Shown: positions 1 to 5,501 of the stretch, piece after piece | Numbering within the stretch: the first letter of the stretch is position 1 | Layout: every line of letters starts with the position of its first letter | Origin: Clostridium sp. UBA4746 | Lineage (GTDB): Bacteria > Bacillota > Clostridia > Clostridiales > Clostridiaceae | NCBI GenBank assembly: GCA_002403785.1 | Contig: DHIM01000088.1 | Coordinates: 1 to 5,504 of the forward strand | DNA length: 5,504 nucleotides | Direction: 5' to 3' | Position numbers and translations under genes: made by a program | Notes under the pieces: model-generated | Database searches by the model: none | Told to the model about the DNA's origin: nothing | The model's input: the letters and a program-made list of their open reading frames with translations, nothing else

Positions 1-71
1 ATATAAGTTTATTCAACATAAAAATAATTTCTATAATCATGAAAAAGTATGTGTATACTATATTACGTACA

Positions 72-111
72 TTGACAAATCATAAAAAAAGGTGTACGTT
101 ATAACTATAAT
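72..111 (+). promoter_or_regulatory. Probable sigma-A promoter of htpG
   Basis: A perfect -35 hexamer TTGACA lies at 72-77. At the ideal 17-nt spacing the -10 would be TACGTT (95-100), which is a poor match. A perfect TATAAT sits at 106-111 but is 28 nt from the -35 and has no better -35 of its own; TATAAC at 100-105 is a third option. With any of these the transcript would start next to or inside the CIRCE repeat (111-137), as expected for HrcA-repressed promoters. The -35 is convincing; the choice of -10 is uncertain. Confidence 0.5.
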
Positions 112-137
112 TAGCACTCAATAACATAGAGTGCTAA
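111..137 (+). promoter_or_regulatory. CIRCE operator (HrcA binding site) upstream of htpG
   Basis: The left arm TTAGCACTC (111-119) and right arm GAGTGCTAA (129-137) are perfect inverted repeats separated by exactly 9 nt, which is the canonical CIRCE consensus. CIRCE is the binding site of the heat-shock repressor HrcA and normally controls groESL and the hrcA-grpE-dnaK-dnaJ operon. Here it lies 41 nt before the htpG start, at or just after the likely transcription start, so HrcA bound here would block htpG transcription until heat or protein stress inactivates it. Confidence 0.97.
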
Positions 138-162
138 CAAAATAAAAAATACAATTGATACG

Positions 163-169
163 AAAGGGG
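163..169 (+). promoter_or_regulatory. Ribosome binding site that fixes the htpG start
   Basis: AAAGGGG is followed 9 nt later by TTG at 179. An earlier in-frame TTG at 155 lies upstream of this site and has no comparable site before it, so 179 is preferred. The peptide from 179 begins MEKKQFKTESKR, the usual N-terminus of clostridial HtpG. Confidence 0.8.
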
Positions 170-178
170 AAATTTAAA

Positions 179-2059
179 TTGGAAAAAAAGCAGTTTAAAA
201 CAGAGTCTAAGAGAATTCTCGATATGATGGTAAATTCAATATATACACATAGAGATATTTTTTTAAGAGAACTTATCTCAAATGCAAGTGATGCTATTGA
301 TAAAATTTATTACAAGACACTAGCAGATGATTCATTGAATTTTGAAAAAGATAATTACTACATTACAATAGCGAGCGACAAGAAAAATAGAATAGTGAAA
401 ATTTCTGATACAGGTATAGGAATGACAGAAGAGGAGCTTAGTGATAACTTAGGAGTTATAGCTAAAAGTGGATCTTTAGCATTTAAAAAAGAGAATGAAA
501 TAAAAGATGGGTATGATATAATTGGACAATTTGGAGTGGGATTTTATTCTGCATTTATGGTAGCTGATAATATTACTGTTATAAGTAAAGTTTTTGGTAG
601 CGATAAAGCATATAAATGGGAATCTACTGGTGCAGAGGGTTATACCATAGAACCTTGCGTAAAAGATGCTGTTGGTACTGAAATCACCTTAAAAATAAAA
701 GAGAATACAGAAGATGATAATTTTGATGAATTTCTTGATGAAAACGGACTAAAATCTATTATAAAGAAATACTCAGATTTCATTAGGTACCCAATTAAAA
801 TGAACGTAAGTCAATCAAGACTTAAAGAAGGTAGTGAAACAGACTACGAGGACTTCGTCGAGGAAAAGACTGTAAACAGTATGGTTCCTATATGGAGAAA
901 GAATAAAAGTGAACTTACGGACAAAGATTATGACAATTTTTATGCTGAAAAACATTATGGCTTTGACAAACCAGCAAAACATATTCATATCAGTGTTGAT
1001 GGTTCTATAAGTTATAATTCAATTTTGTTTATTCCAGAAAAAACGCCTTATGATTTCTATACAAAAGAATATGAAAAAGGATTAGAGTTATATTCAAGTG
1101 GCGTCTTAATTATGGAGAAGTGCGCAGATTTATTGCCTGACTATTTTAGTTTTGTAAAAGGAATAGTTGATTCAGAAGACTTATCACTTAATATATCTAG
1201 AGAGGTATTACAACATGATAGGCAACTTCAACTTATTGCTAAAAATATTAAAACTAAAATTAAGAATGAGTTAGATAATTTACTTAAAAATGAAAGAGAA
1301 AAGTATGAAGTATTTTATAAATCCTTTGGAAGACAATTAAAATATGGAATTTATTCTGATTTTGGAAGTAATAAAGATACTTTGCAAGATTTATTAATGT
1401 TTTATTCTTCAAAGGAGAAAAAGAATGTTACTTTAGATGAGTATGTTTCTAGAATGCCAGAAGAACAAAAATATATTTATTATGCCTCTGGAGAATCAAA
1501 TGAAAGAATAGAGAAATTGCCACAGATTGAAATGGTATCAGATAAAGGATTTGAAATTTTATATTTCACAGATGAGGTAGATGAATTCGCTGTGAAAATG
1601 ATAATGAAATATAAAGAAAAGGAATTTAAATCCGTATCAAGTGGTGACTTAGGTATTGAAACCGAAGAAAAAGAAAAACCATCAAGCACTGAAGATAAAG
1701 AAAATAAAGAATTATTTGAGCATATGAAAACTGTTTTGTCAGGTAAGGTTAAGGATGTTCGCGCATCAAAGCGACTTAAAAATTACCCAGTATGTTTATC
1801 TAATGATGGTGACCTTACAATAGAAATGGAAAAAACATTAAATTCTATGCCTAACAACGAAAATGTAAAAGCAGACAAGGTTTTAGAAATAAATATAAAT
1901 AATGATATGTTTAAAGTACTTAAAGAATCTTTTGAAAAAGACAAAGATAAGTTAAATTTATATACTAATATATTATATAATCAAGCGCTACTTATTGAAG
2001 GACTACCGATTAATGATCCGGTAGAATTCACAAATAACATATGCAAAGTGATGATATAA
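179..2059 (+). CDS. htpG: Molecular chaperone HtpG (bacterial Hsp90)
   Basis: This is a cytosolic ATP-dependent homodimeric chaperone that helps late folding and rescue of stressed proteins. From TTG 179 it has 626 residues, the normal bacterial length (about 620-630). The N-terminal GHKL ATPase domain shows ELISNASDA (catalytic Glu31, Asn35), DTGIGM (77-82), the lid segment IAKSGS (94-99) and GQFGVGF (116-122). The middle domain carries NISREVLQ with the ATP-contacting Arg341. A charged linker lies near 490-515, followed by the C-terminal dimerisation domain. There is no eukaryotic MEEVD tail and no signal peptide. The TTG start is preferred over TTG 155 because of the ribosome binding site at 163-169 and the family N-terminus. 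The gene appears monocistronic: CIRCE-controlled promoter before it, hairpin terminator after it. It looks intact, with all catalytic motifs present. Confidence 0.97.
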   Translation: MEKKQFKTESKRILDMMVNSIYTHRDIFLRELISNASDAIDKIYYKTLADDSLNFEKDNYYITIASDKKNRIVKISDTGIGMTEEELSDNLGVIAKSGSLAFKKENEIKDGYDIIGQFGVGFYSAFMVADNITVISKVFGSDKAYKWESTGAEGYTIEPCVKDAVGTEITLKIKENTEDDNFDEFLDENGLKSIIKKYSDFIRYPIKMNVSQSRLKEGSETDYEDFVEEKTVNSMVPIWRKNKSELTDKDYDNFYAEKHYGFDKPAKHIHISVDGSISYNSILFIPEKTPYDFYTKEYEKGLELYSSGVLIMEKCADLLPDYFSFVKGIVDSEDLSLNISREVLQHDRQLQLIAKNIKTKIKNELDNLLKNEREKYEVFYKSFGRQLKYGIYSDFGSNKDTLQDLLMFYSSKEKKNVTLDEYVSRMPEEQKYIYYASGESNERIEKLPQIEMVSDKGFEILYFTDEVDEFAVKMIMKYKEKEFKSVSSGDLGIETEEKEKPSSTEDKENKELFEHMKTVLSGKVKDVRASKRLKNYPVCLSNDGDLTIEMEKTLNSMPNNENVKADKVLEININNDMFKVLKESFEKDKDKLNLYTNILYNQALLIEGLPINDPVEFTNNICKVMI

Positions 2060-2095
2060 TAAAAATATATTAAAAAGAAAAATTTAAAAATATTT

Positions 2096-2137
2096 ATGAG
2101 TCATAAATGGACAGTTGTTCGTTTATAGCTCATTTTT
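2096..2137 (+). terminator. Rho-independent terminator after htpG
   Basis: A 17-position stem pairs 2096-2112 with 2117-2133 around the loop AGTT (2113-2116). There is one C-A mismatch and a few G-U pairs, and the stem runs into five T (2133-2137). It begins 36 nt after the htpG stop and separates htpG from the downstream HAD gene, so that gene needs its own promoter or read-through. Confidence 0.75.
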
Positions 2138-2180
2138 ACTAATAAAAGGTTAGTGTTAAATATCCCTATTAAACATTACG

Positions 2181-2187
2181 AAGGGGG
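2181..2187 (+). promoter_or_regulatory. Strong ribosome binding site of the HAD gene, with no canonical start codon after it
   Basis: AAGGGGG sits 8 nt before ATT 2196 and 11 nt before ATA 2199. The first in-frame ATG (2220) is 32 nt away, too far for this site. The site therefore argues for initiation at ATT 2196 (or ATA 2199). Confidence 0.7.
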
Positions 2188-2195
2188 AAATATTT

Positions 2196-2978
2196 ATTAT
2201 AAAACTCATTGCAACTGATATGGACGGTACCTTATTAAATGATAAGGGAAAAATAAATGAAAAACTATTTGATTTAATACATGTTCTTAATGAGAAAGAT
2301 ATACAATTCGCAGCTGCAAGTGGAAGATTTTATTCTCAACTGAGCAAAAATTTTAAAAAGGTAAATACAGATATGATATTTATTGCTCATAATGGAGCTC
2401 TTGTTAAGTACAATAACAAGGGAAAGACTCTATATTCAAACAGTATTGCTAAAGAAGAAATAGAATATGTAATAAATTTAAATCCGAACTTAAGAGAAGA
2501 ATTATTTCTAGCTGGAGAAAATGAGGCATATATAGTTAATCCATCAGAAGACATGTTACATGAATTTACATTTGTTGAGGTGCCTGTAGTAGTAGTAAAC
2601 TCATTTAGTGAAATAAAAAGTCCAATATACAAGATTACTTATTATATGGCGGGGGGGGGAAGTTCATCAATGGTAGATTATTTAAAGGAAAAATTAGATA
2701 GTAAGCTTGAATTTGTTGTATCTGGTGACAAGTGGATAGACATAATGAATAAGGGCATAAGTAAAGGGAATGCAATAAAAATACTTCAAGAAAAATTCCA
2801 AATAAATAAAAAGAGCACAATGGTTTTCGGAGATTATTATAATGATTTGACTATGTTTAGTGCAGCACATTATAGTTTTGCAATGAAGAACGCTCCAGAT
2901 GATGTAAAAAAACATGCTAACTTTATTGCAGAGAGCAATAATGAAGATGGAGTTTATAATGTGATAGCATCTTTATAG
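2196..2978 (+). CDS. Cof-type HAD-superfamily phosphatase, apparent ATT start
   Basis: This is a predicted cytosolic Mg-dependent HAD hydrolase of the Cof family (sugar-phosphate, nucleotide or flavin phosphate substrates; the real one cannot be told). Read from ATT 2196 it has 260 residues, usual for the family, and begins MIKLIATDMDGTLL. Motif I is DMDGT with nucleophile Asp8 and acid/base Asp10; motif II is Ser42 in AAASGR; motif III is Lys190 in SKGNA; motif IV is GDYYND with Asp213 and Asp217. The C2 cap occupies roughly 85-185. The first ATG (2220) would delete Asp8, and no ATG, GTG, TTG or CTG lies in frame between the stop at 2157 and 2220. A nine-G run (2651-2659) and a (GTA)4 repeat (2586-2597, Val-Val-Val-Val) lie in the cap. 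An imperfect dyad (GTTAAATA/TATTAAAC, 2155-2174) precedes the gene; no clear promoter is seen. Function class is sure; start and expression are not. Confidence 0.88.
   Translation: MIKLIATDMDGTLLNDKGKINEKLFDLIHVLNEKDIQFAAASGRFYSQLSKNFKKVNTDMIFIAHNGALVKYNNKGKTLYSNSIAKEEIEYVINLNPNLREELFLAGENEAYIVNPSEDMLHEFTFVEVPVVVVNSFSEIKSPIYKITYYMAGGGSSSMVDYLKEKLDSKLEFVVSGDKWIDIMNKGISKGNAIKILQEKFQINKKSTMVFGDYYNDLTMFSAAHYSFAMKNAPDDVKKHANFIAESNNEDGVYNVIASL
2651..2659 (+). repeat. Poly-G tract (G9) inside the HAD gene
   Basis: Nine consecutive G follow ATGGC and encode part of Ala-Gly-Gly-Gly-Ser in the cap domain. As given, the tract keeps the gene in frame. Losing one G leads to TAG at 2674-2676, and gaining one leads to TAG at 2699-2701. 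Either change cuts the protein soon after the tract and removes catalytic motifs III and IV. Such runs are slippage-prone and very rare in DNA this AT-rich. Confidence 0.9.
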
Positions 2979-3057
2979 AAATTTTAAGTTGCCTTATCAT
3001 TGTATAGTGTAAGTTATTGATGCTTAATTAAGTAAGTTATAAAAAAGGAGAGATCAT

Positions 3058-3342
3058 ATGATTACTATAGTTGCAAAAAATTCAATAAAGCAGGGAAAAG
3101 TAGAAGAATTTAAAGCTTTGGCAGAGAAACTTATTAACGAAAGTAGAAAAGAAAAAGGAAATATATCCTACAATTTATATCAAGATGCTAACAATTGCAG
3201 TGTATTAACATTCATAGAAGAATGGGAAAGCCAAGATATAATTAAGATTCATAATGATTCTAAACATTTTACTTCTATTGTTCCGAAATTCGTAGATTTA
3301 CAAGAATGCAATTCAGAGGTTAATTTATATAAAAAATTATAA
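3058..3342 (+). CDS. Antibiotic biosynthesis monooxygenase (ABM) domain protein, YgiN-like
   Basis: This 94-residue protein matches the ABM / dimeric alpha-beta barrel family (PF03992-type), whose characterised members include quinol monooxygenases such as YgiN and heme-degrading enzymes. The visible family pattern is an N-terminal strand (MITIVAKNSIKQGK), a helix (VEEFKALAEKLINESRKEKG), the strand NISYNLYQD, FIEEWES, and a helix starting IHNDSKHF. The single domain would act as a cytosolic homodimer. The start is well set: AAGGAG (3045-3050) lies 7 nt before ATG 3058. It precedes the flavoprotein gene by 63 bp on the same strand, suggesting a redox partnership (inference). Substrate cannot be assigned; many family members are annotated only by fold. 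Confidence 0.85.
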   Translation: MITIVAKNSIKQGKVEEFKALAEKLINESRKEKGNISYNLYQDANNCSVLTFIEEWESQDIIKIHNDSKHFTSIVPKFVDLQECNSEVNLYKKL

Positions 3343-3405
3343 CAAAATAATATAATAAATTTATTTTAATAAATATAATAGTATACATACGAGGAGGCTT
3401 TATAA

Positions 3406-4041
3406 ATGAAAGTTGTAGCTTTTAACGGAAGTCCCAATAAAGAAGGAAATACTTATCATGCAATAAAAATGGTTATGAATGAGCTTGAAAAAGAAGGAAT
3501 AGAAACAGAAATTATTCATGTAGGTAACAAGGCAATTAGAGGATGTACCGCCTGTTATCAATGTGCAAAAAACAAAGATGAAAAATGTGTGCTTCCAGGT
3601 GATGATGTTAATGAATGGATACAAAAAATGAAAGGTGCAGATGGAATAATTTTAGGGTCTCCTGTACATTATGCGTCAATGGGAGGCACTATGAAATCAT
3701 TCCTAGATAGAGCGTTCTTTGTTGCGGGTAATAATGGTGGAATGCTAAGACATAAGGTAGGTGCATCTGTTGTTGCTGTAAGGCGAACAGGTGGAATTCC
3801 AACATTTAATCAGCTAAACAATTATATCAATTATTCAGAAATGCTAGTTCCAACTTCAAATTATTGGAATGTTATTCATGGTACAAGCCCAGGGGAAGTT
3901 TTACAAGATAAAGAGGGTGTACAAATTATGAGGGTACTTGGGAAAAACATGGCATGGCTTATGAAATTAGTAGAAAATGGAAAAGCAAATATTAAAGCAC
4001 CAGAAATTGAAAAGAAAATACTTATGAACTTTATACACTAA
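3406..4041 (+). CDS. Flavodoxin-fold NAD(P)H-dependent oxidoreductase, iron-sulfur-flavoprotein-like
   Basis: This 211-residue protein belongs to the NADPH-dependent FMN reductase / flavodoxin-like superfamily. It would bind FMN and transfer electrons in the cytosol. The FMN phosphate loop is GSPNKEGNTY (8-17), and the second FMN contact is GSPVHYASMGGTMKSFLDR (84-102). Between them Cys47, Cys50, Cys53 and Cys61 form C-X2-C-X2-C-X7-C. This matches the compact C-X2-C-X2-C-X4-7-C motif that holds a 4Fe-4S cluster in archaeal and clostridial iron-sulfur flavoproteins (Isf), so a cluster is plausible but not proven. The start is clear: GGAGG (3393-3397) lies 8 nt before the ATG. TATAAT at 3374-3379 could be a -10 but has no good -35, so co-transcription with the ABM gene is as likely. 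Electron donor and acceptor are unknown. Confidence 0.9.
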   Translation: MKVVAFNGSPNKEGNTYHAIKMVMNELEKEGIETEIIHVGNKAIRGCTACYQCAKNKDEKCVLPGDDVNEWIQKMKGADGIILGSPVHYASMGGTMKSFLDRAFFVAGNNGGMLRHKVGASVVAVRRTGGIPTFNQLNNYINYSEMLVPTSNYWNVIHGTSPGEVLQDKEGVQIMRVLGKNMAWLMKLVENGKANIKAPEIEKKILMNFIH

Positions 4042-4052
4042 TATAGTGTTTT
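4035..4052 (+). terminator. Possible weak terminator overlapping the flavoprotein stop codon
   Basis: ACACTA (4035-4040) and TAGTGT (4044-4049) form a perfect 6-bp stem with a 3-nt loop, followed by a short T run (4049-4052). The stem includes the stop codon at 4039-4041. It is short and AT-rich, so termination would be inefficient. Confidence 0.35.
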
Positions 4053-4148
4053 ATTAAATGAATAAGAAATATACAAGATATAGCAGAACAAATAAATTTC
4101 TTAATACCATAGAAACTTCAAATGTCAAAAGTATAGAATAAAAACTAG

Positions 4149-4176
4149 CTTTCTAGGATAATATAATCCTAGAAAG
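4149..4176. repeat. Perfect 11-bp inverted repeat immediately before the small gene's ribosome binding site
   Basis: The arms CTTTCTAGGAT (4149-4159) and ATCCTAGAAAG (4166-4176) are perfect complements around AATATA. The last G of the right arm is the first base of the GGGGGAG ribosome binding site (4176-4182). As RNA this is a stable hairpin abutting the site, which could stabilise the message or tune translation. As DNA it is a palindrome with TATAAT (4162-4167) near its centre, so it could instead be an operator over a promoter. It has no T run, so it is not an ordinary terminator of the upstream gene. Confidence 0.85.
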
Positions 4177-4188
4177 GGGGAGTTTTTA

Positions 4189-4323
4189 ATGCCAAATAAA
4201 GCTACAAAAATGAATATACAACATGATCTAAATAAGAAACATAATAAGCCTGGAATTAAGGATGCTGAAGGTGAACCAGTTAATAATAAACCGATTAAAG
4301 AAGCAAAACATACATTTCGTTAA
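4189..4323 (+). CDS. Small basic hydrophilic protein of unknown function (44 residues)
   Basis: I do not recognise this protein. It begins MPNKATKMNIQHDL and ends KEAKHTFR. It contains 9 Lys, 1 Arg and 3 His against 5 acidic residues, several Asn, one Phe, and no Cys, Trp or Tyr. There is no hydrophobic stretch that could be a signal or membrane segment, so a soluble, perhaps nucleic-acid-associated or largely unfolded protein is likely. It is supported as a real gene by GGGGGAG (4176-4182) 6 nt before the ATG, by a perfect inverted repeat just upstream, and by a strong terminator starting in its stop codon. Its composition resembles minor small acid-soluble spore proteins of Bacillus, but I see no motif that proves membership. 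It converges with hydE and shares its terminator. Confidence 0.75.
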   Translation: MPNKATKMNIQHDLNKKHNKPGIKDAEGEPVNNKPIKEAKHTFR

Positions 4324-4349
4324 AAAAGAGCCCTTAGGGCTCTTTTTTT
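4322..4349. terminator. Strong bidirectional rho-independent terminator between the small gene and hydE
   Basis: GAGCCC (4328-4333) pairs with GGGCTC (4337-4342) around the loop TTA. Six A (4322-4327) and seven T (4343-4349) flank the core, extending the stem to 12 bp and providing a U tract in both directions. It starts inside the stop codon of the small gene and lies 10 nt beyond the hydE stop, so it can end both convergent transcripts. Confidence 0.95.
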
Positions 4350-4359
4350 AGTTGTAAGA

Positions 4360-5403
4360 TTATTTAGTATTTTTATTTCCTCTAAATCCATAGTTGGTCG
4401 AAACTGTTCTTCCAATGCTATTAATCTTACCTGTTATGCATCCGCGGCAATGAGCGGGAGTATCACCAGTACATATTTTACCTGGATATAATGCATAATA
4501 TTTTCTATATTCACCTTCTGTAACATTAGGCATAACTACATTAGCACCACTTTGCAGAGCCATTAAGCGTCCATTTACATTTAGGGATTCCATGGCTGTT
4601 GTTGCAGGGATGTTGATGTCGGGTAGGAGCAACCGCGTTATAGCCATAACTTTAAGGGCCATTGTTAATTCATTTCCCTTAACGCTCGCGAGTGGTGTAT
4701 CTTCATTAGGAATAAAAGGTCCGATGCCTAACATGTCAGCATTTATTTCTTTGAAAAATAATATGTCATTTGCATATGATTCTATAGTTTGGTTTGGGAG
4801 ACCAACCATAACACCTGTACCAACTTCGTATCCTAATTCTTTTAAATTTTTCAAACAATCTAGTCTGTTTTTGTGGCTCATGCCTGGATCTAAATGTTCA
4901 TATAATTTTTTATCAGTCGTTTCAATTCTTAGAAGATATCTATCAGCGCCAGCGTCTCTATAAGCTTTATATTCATCATAAGTTTTTTCACCTATACTTA
5001 AAGTTAGAGCTAAATCTAAAGCTTTTATACCTTTTATTATTTTGATTATTATATCGCTTGTATAATAATCATCTTCACCACCTTGAAGTACTATGGTTTT
5101 ATAGCCAAAAGACTTAGCTTTAGTGGCGAAATCTAAAATTTGTTCTACTGTTAACCTATATTTAACTAAATTTTTATTATCCCGTCTGAGTCCGCAGTAA
5201 AGACAATTATTTTTGCATATATTAGTAAATTCTATAAGACCTCTAAGTTGAACTTCATCACTTACGTATTTTTTTCGGACTTCATCAGCCGCGCTGAATA
5301 GTTCTTGGTTTATATCATTGCAATTTAATAGAGAGATAATTTCTTGTTTACTTAAGTTATGTTCTTTTTTTGCCTTATTTATTATTTCTAATAACTTAAT
5401 CAT
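4360..5403 (-). CDS. hydE: [FeFe]-hydrogenase H-cluster maturation radical SAM enzyme HydE
   Basis: HydE is a cytosolic radical S-adenosylmethionine enzyme that, with HydG and HydF, builds the 2Fe subcluster of the [FeFe]-hydrogenase active site. The 347-residue length is typical. The radical SAM cluster motif is CKNNCLYC (Cys63, Cys67, Cys70). LQGGED (106-111), RIETTD (159-164), MVGLPNQT (199-206) and GIGPFIPNEDTP (226-237) follow the usual barrel order. The C-terminal Cys311, Cys319 and Cys322 (C-X7-C-X2-C) match the accessory, non-essential cluster site known in Thermotoga HydE, and help separate it from the relatives BioB and PylB. The start is firm: AGGAGGTG (complement of 5411-5418) lies 7 nt before the ATG. 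No hydF, hydG or hydrogenase gene is in the window; such scattering is common in clostridia. It ends at the bidirectional terminator. Confidence 0.95.
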   Translation of the reverse strand: MIKLLEIINKAKKEHNLSKQEIISLLNCNDINQELFSAADEVRKKYVSDEVQLRGLIEFTNICKNNCLYCGLRRDNKNLVKYRLTVEQILDFATKAKSFGYKTIVLQGGEDDYYTSDIIIKIIKGIKALDLALTLSIGEKTYDEYKAYRDAGADRYLLRIETTDKKLYEHLDPGMSHKNRLDCLKNLKELGYEVGTGVMVGLPNQTIESYANDILFFKEINADMLGIGPFIPNEDTPLASVKGNELTMALKVMAITRLLLPDINIPATTAMESLNVNGRLMALQSGANVVMPNVTEGEYRKYYALYPGKICTGDTPAHCRGCITGKINSIGRTVSTNYGFRGNKNTK

Positions 5404-5443
5404 TATTCGGCACCTCCTAGTATTTATTGTTTTAGTTATTTAG

Positions 5444-5474
5444 AGTATAAAGTAATTATAAATTATTTTGTCAC
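5444..5474 (-). promoter_or_regulatory. Possible hydE promoter
   Basis: Read on the minus strand, GTGACA (5474-5469) could be a -35 and TATACT (5449-5444) a -10, with a 19-nt spacer, slightly long. TTTATA two bases earlier would give 17 nt. TATAAT also occurs inside the spacer but only 8 nt from GTGACA. The element TGTACGT lies just upstream (5483-5477). Confidence 0.35.
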
Positions 5475-5486
5475 CAACGTACAGTG

Positions 5487-5501
5487 TTAAGACTATCTTA
5501 A
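5487..5501. repeat. Short perfect dyad upstream of hydE
   Basis: TTAAGA and TCTTAA flank CTA, giving a perfect 6-bp inverted repeat about 85-100 bp before the hydE start and upstream of the possible -35. It could be a regulator site for hydE or for a gene beyond the right edge. AT-rich dyads of this size also arise by chance. Confidence 0.35.

Noticed and set aside
46..59. AGTAT-GTGT-ATACT dyad upstream of htpG
   Set aside because: Only 5 bp per arm and AT-rich; it may belong to the upstream neighbour or be chance.
1480..1689. Antisense open frame inside htpG
   Set aside because: It is short, Ser/Ile/Phe-rich and fully inside a conserved gene, with no ribosome binding site.
2096..2128. Ten-codon ATG frame after htpG
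   Set aside because: It lies inside the terminator hairpin and has no ribosome binding site.
2387..2915. Several antisense open frames within the HAD gene
   Set aside because: They overlap a clear enzyme gene, are low-complexity hydrophobic readings of AT-rich DNA, and lack initiation signals.
3009..3040. Direct repeat GTAAGTTAT (3009-3017 and 3032-3040) with the palindrome CTTAATTAAG between the copies
   Set aside because: Short and AT-rich in a small intergenic gap, with no promoter or regulator consensus that fits.
3354..3365. AATAAATTTATT palindrome between the ABM and flavoprotein genes
   Set aside because: It is purely A/T and has no stable stem as a terminator; such palindromes are expected by chance here.
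3400..3624. Antisense open frame over the flavoprotein 5' end
   Set aside because: It covers the conserved FMN loop and Cys motif of the real gene and has no independent support.
4063..4103. TAAGAAAT / ATTTCTTA inverted repeat after the flavoprotein gene
   Set aside because: The 25-nt loop and weak A/T stem with no T run make it a poor terminator.
4592..4963. Long open frame antisense to hydE
   Set aside because: It lies wholly inside hydE, has no good ribosome binding site, and its protein resembles no family I know. It is a by-product of hydE codon use.
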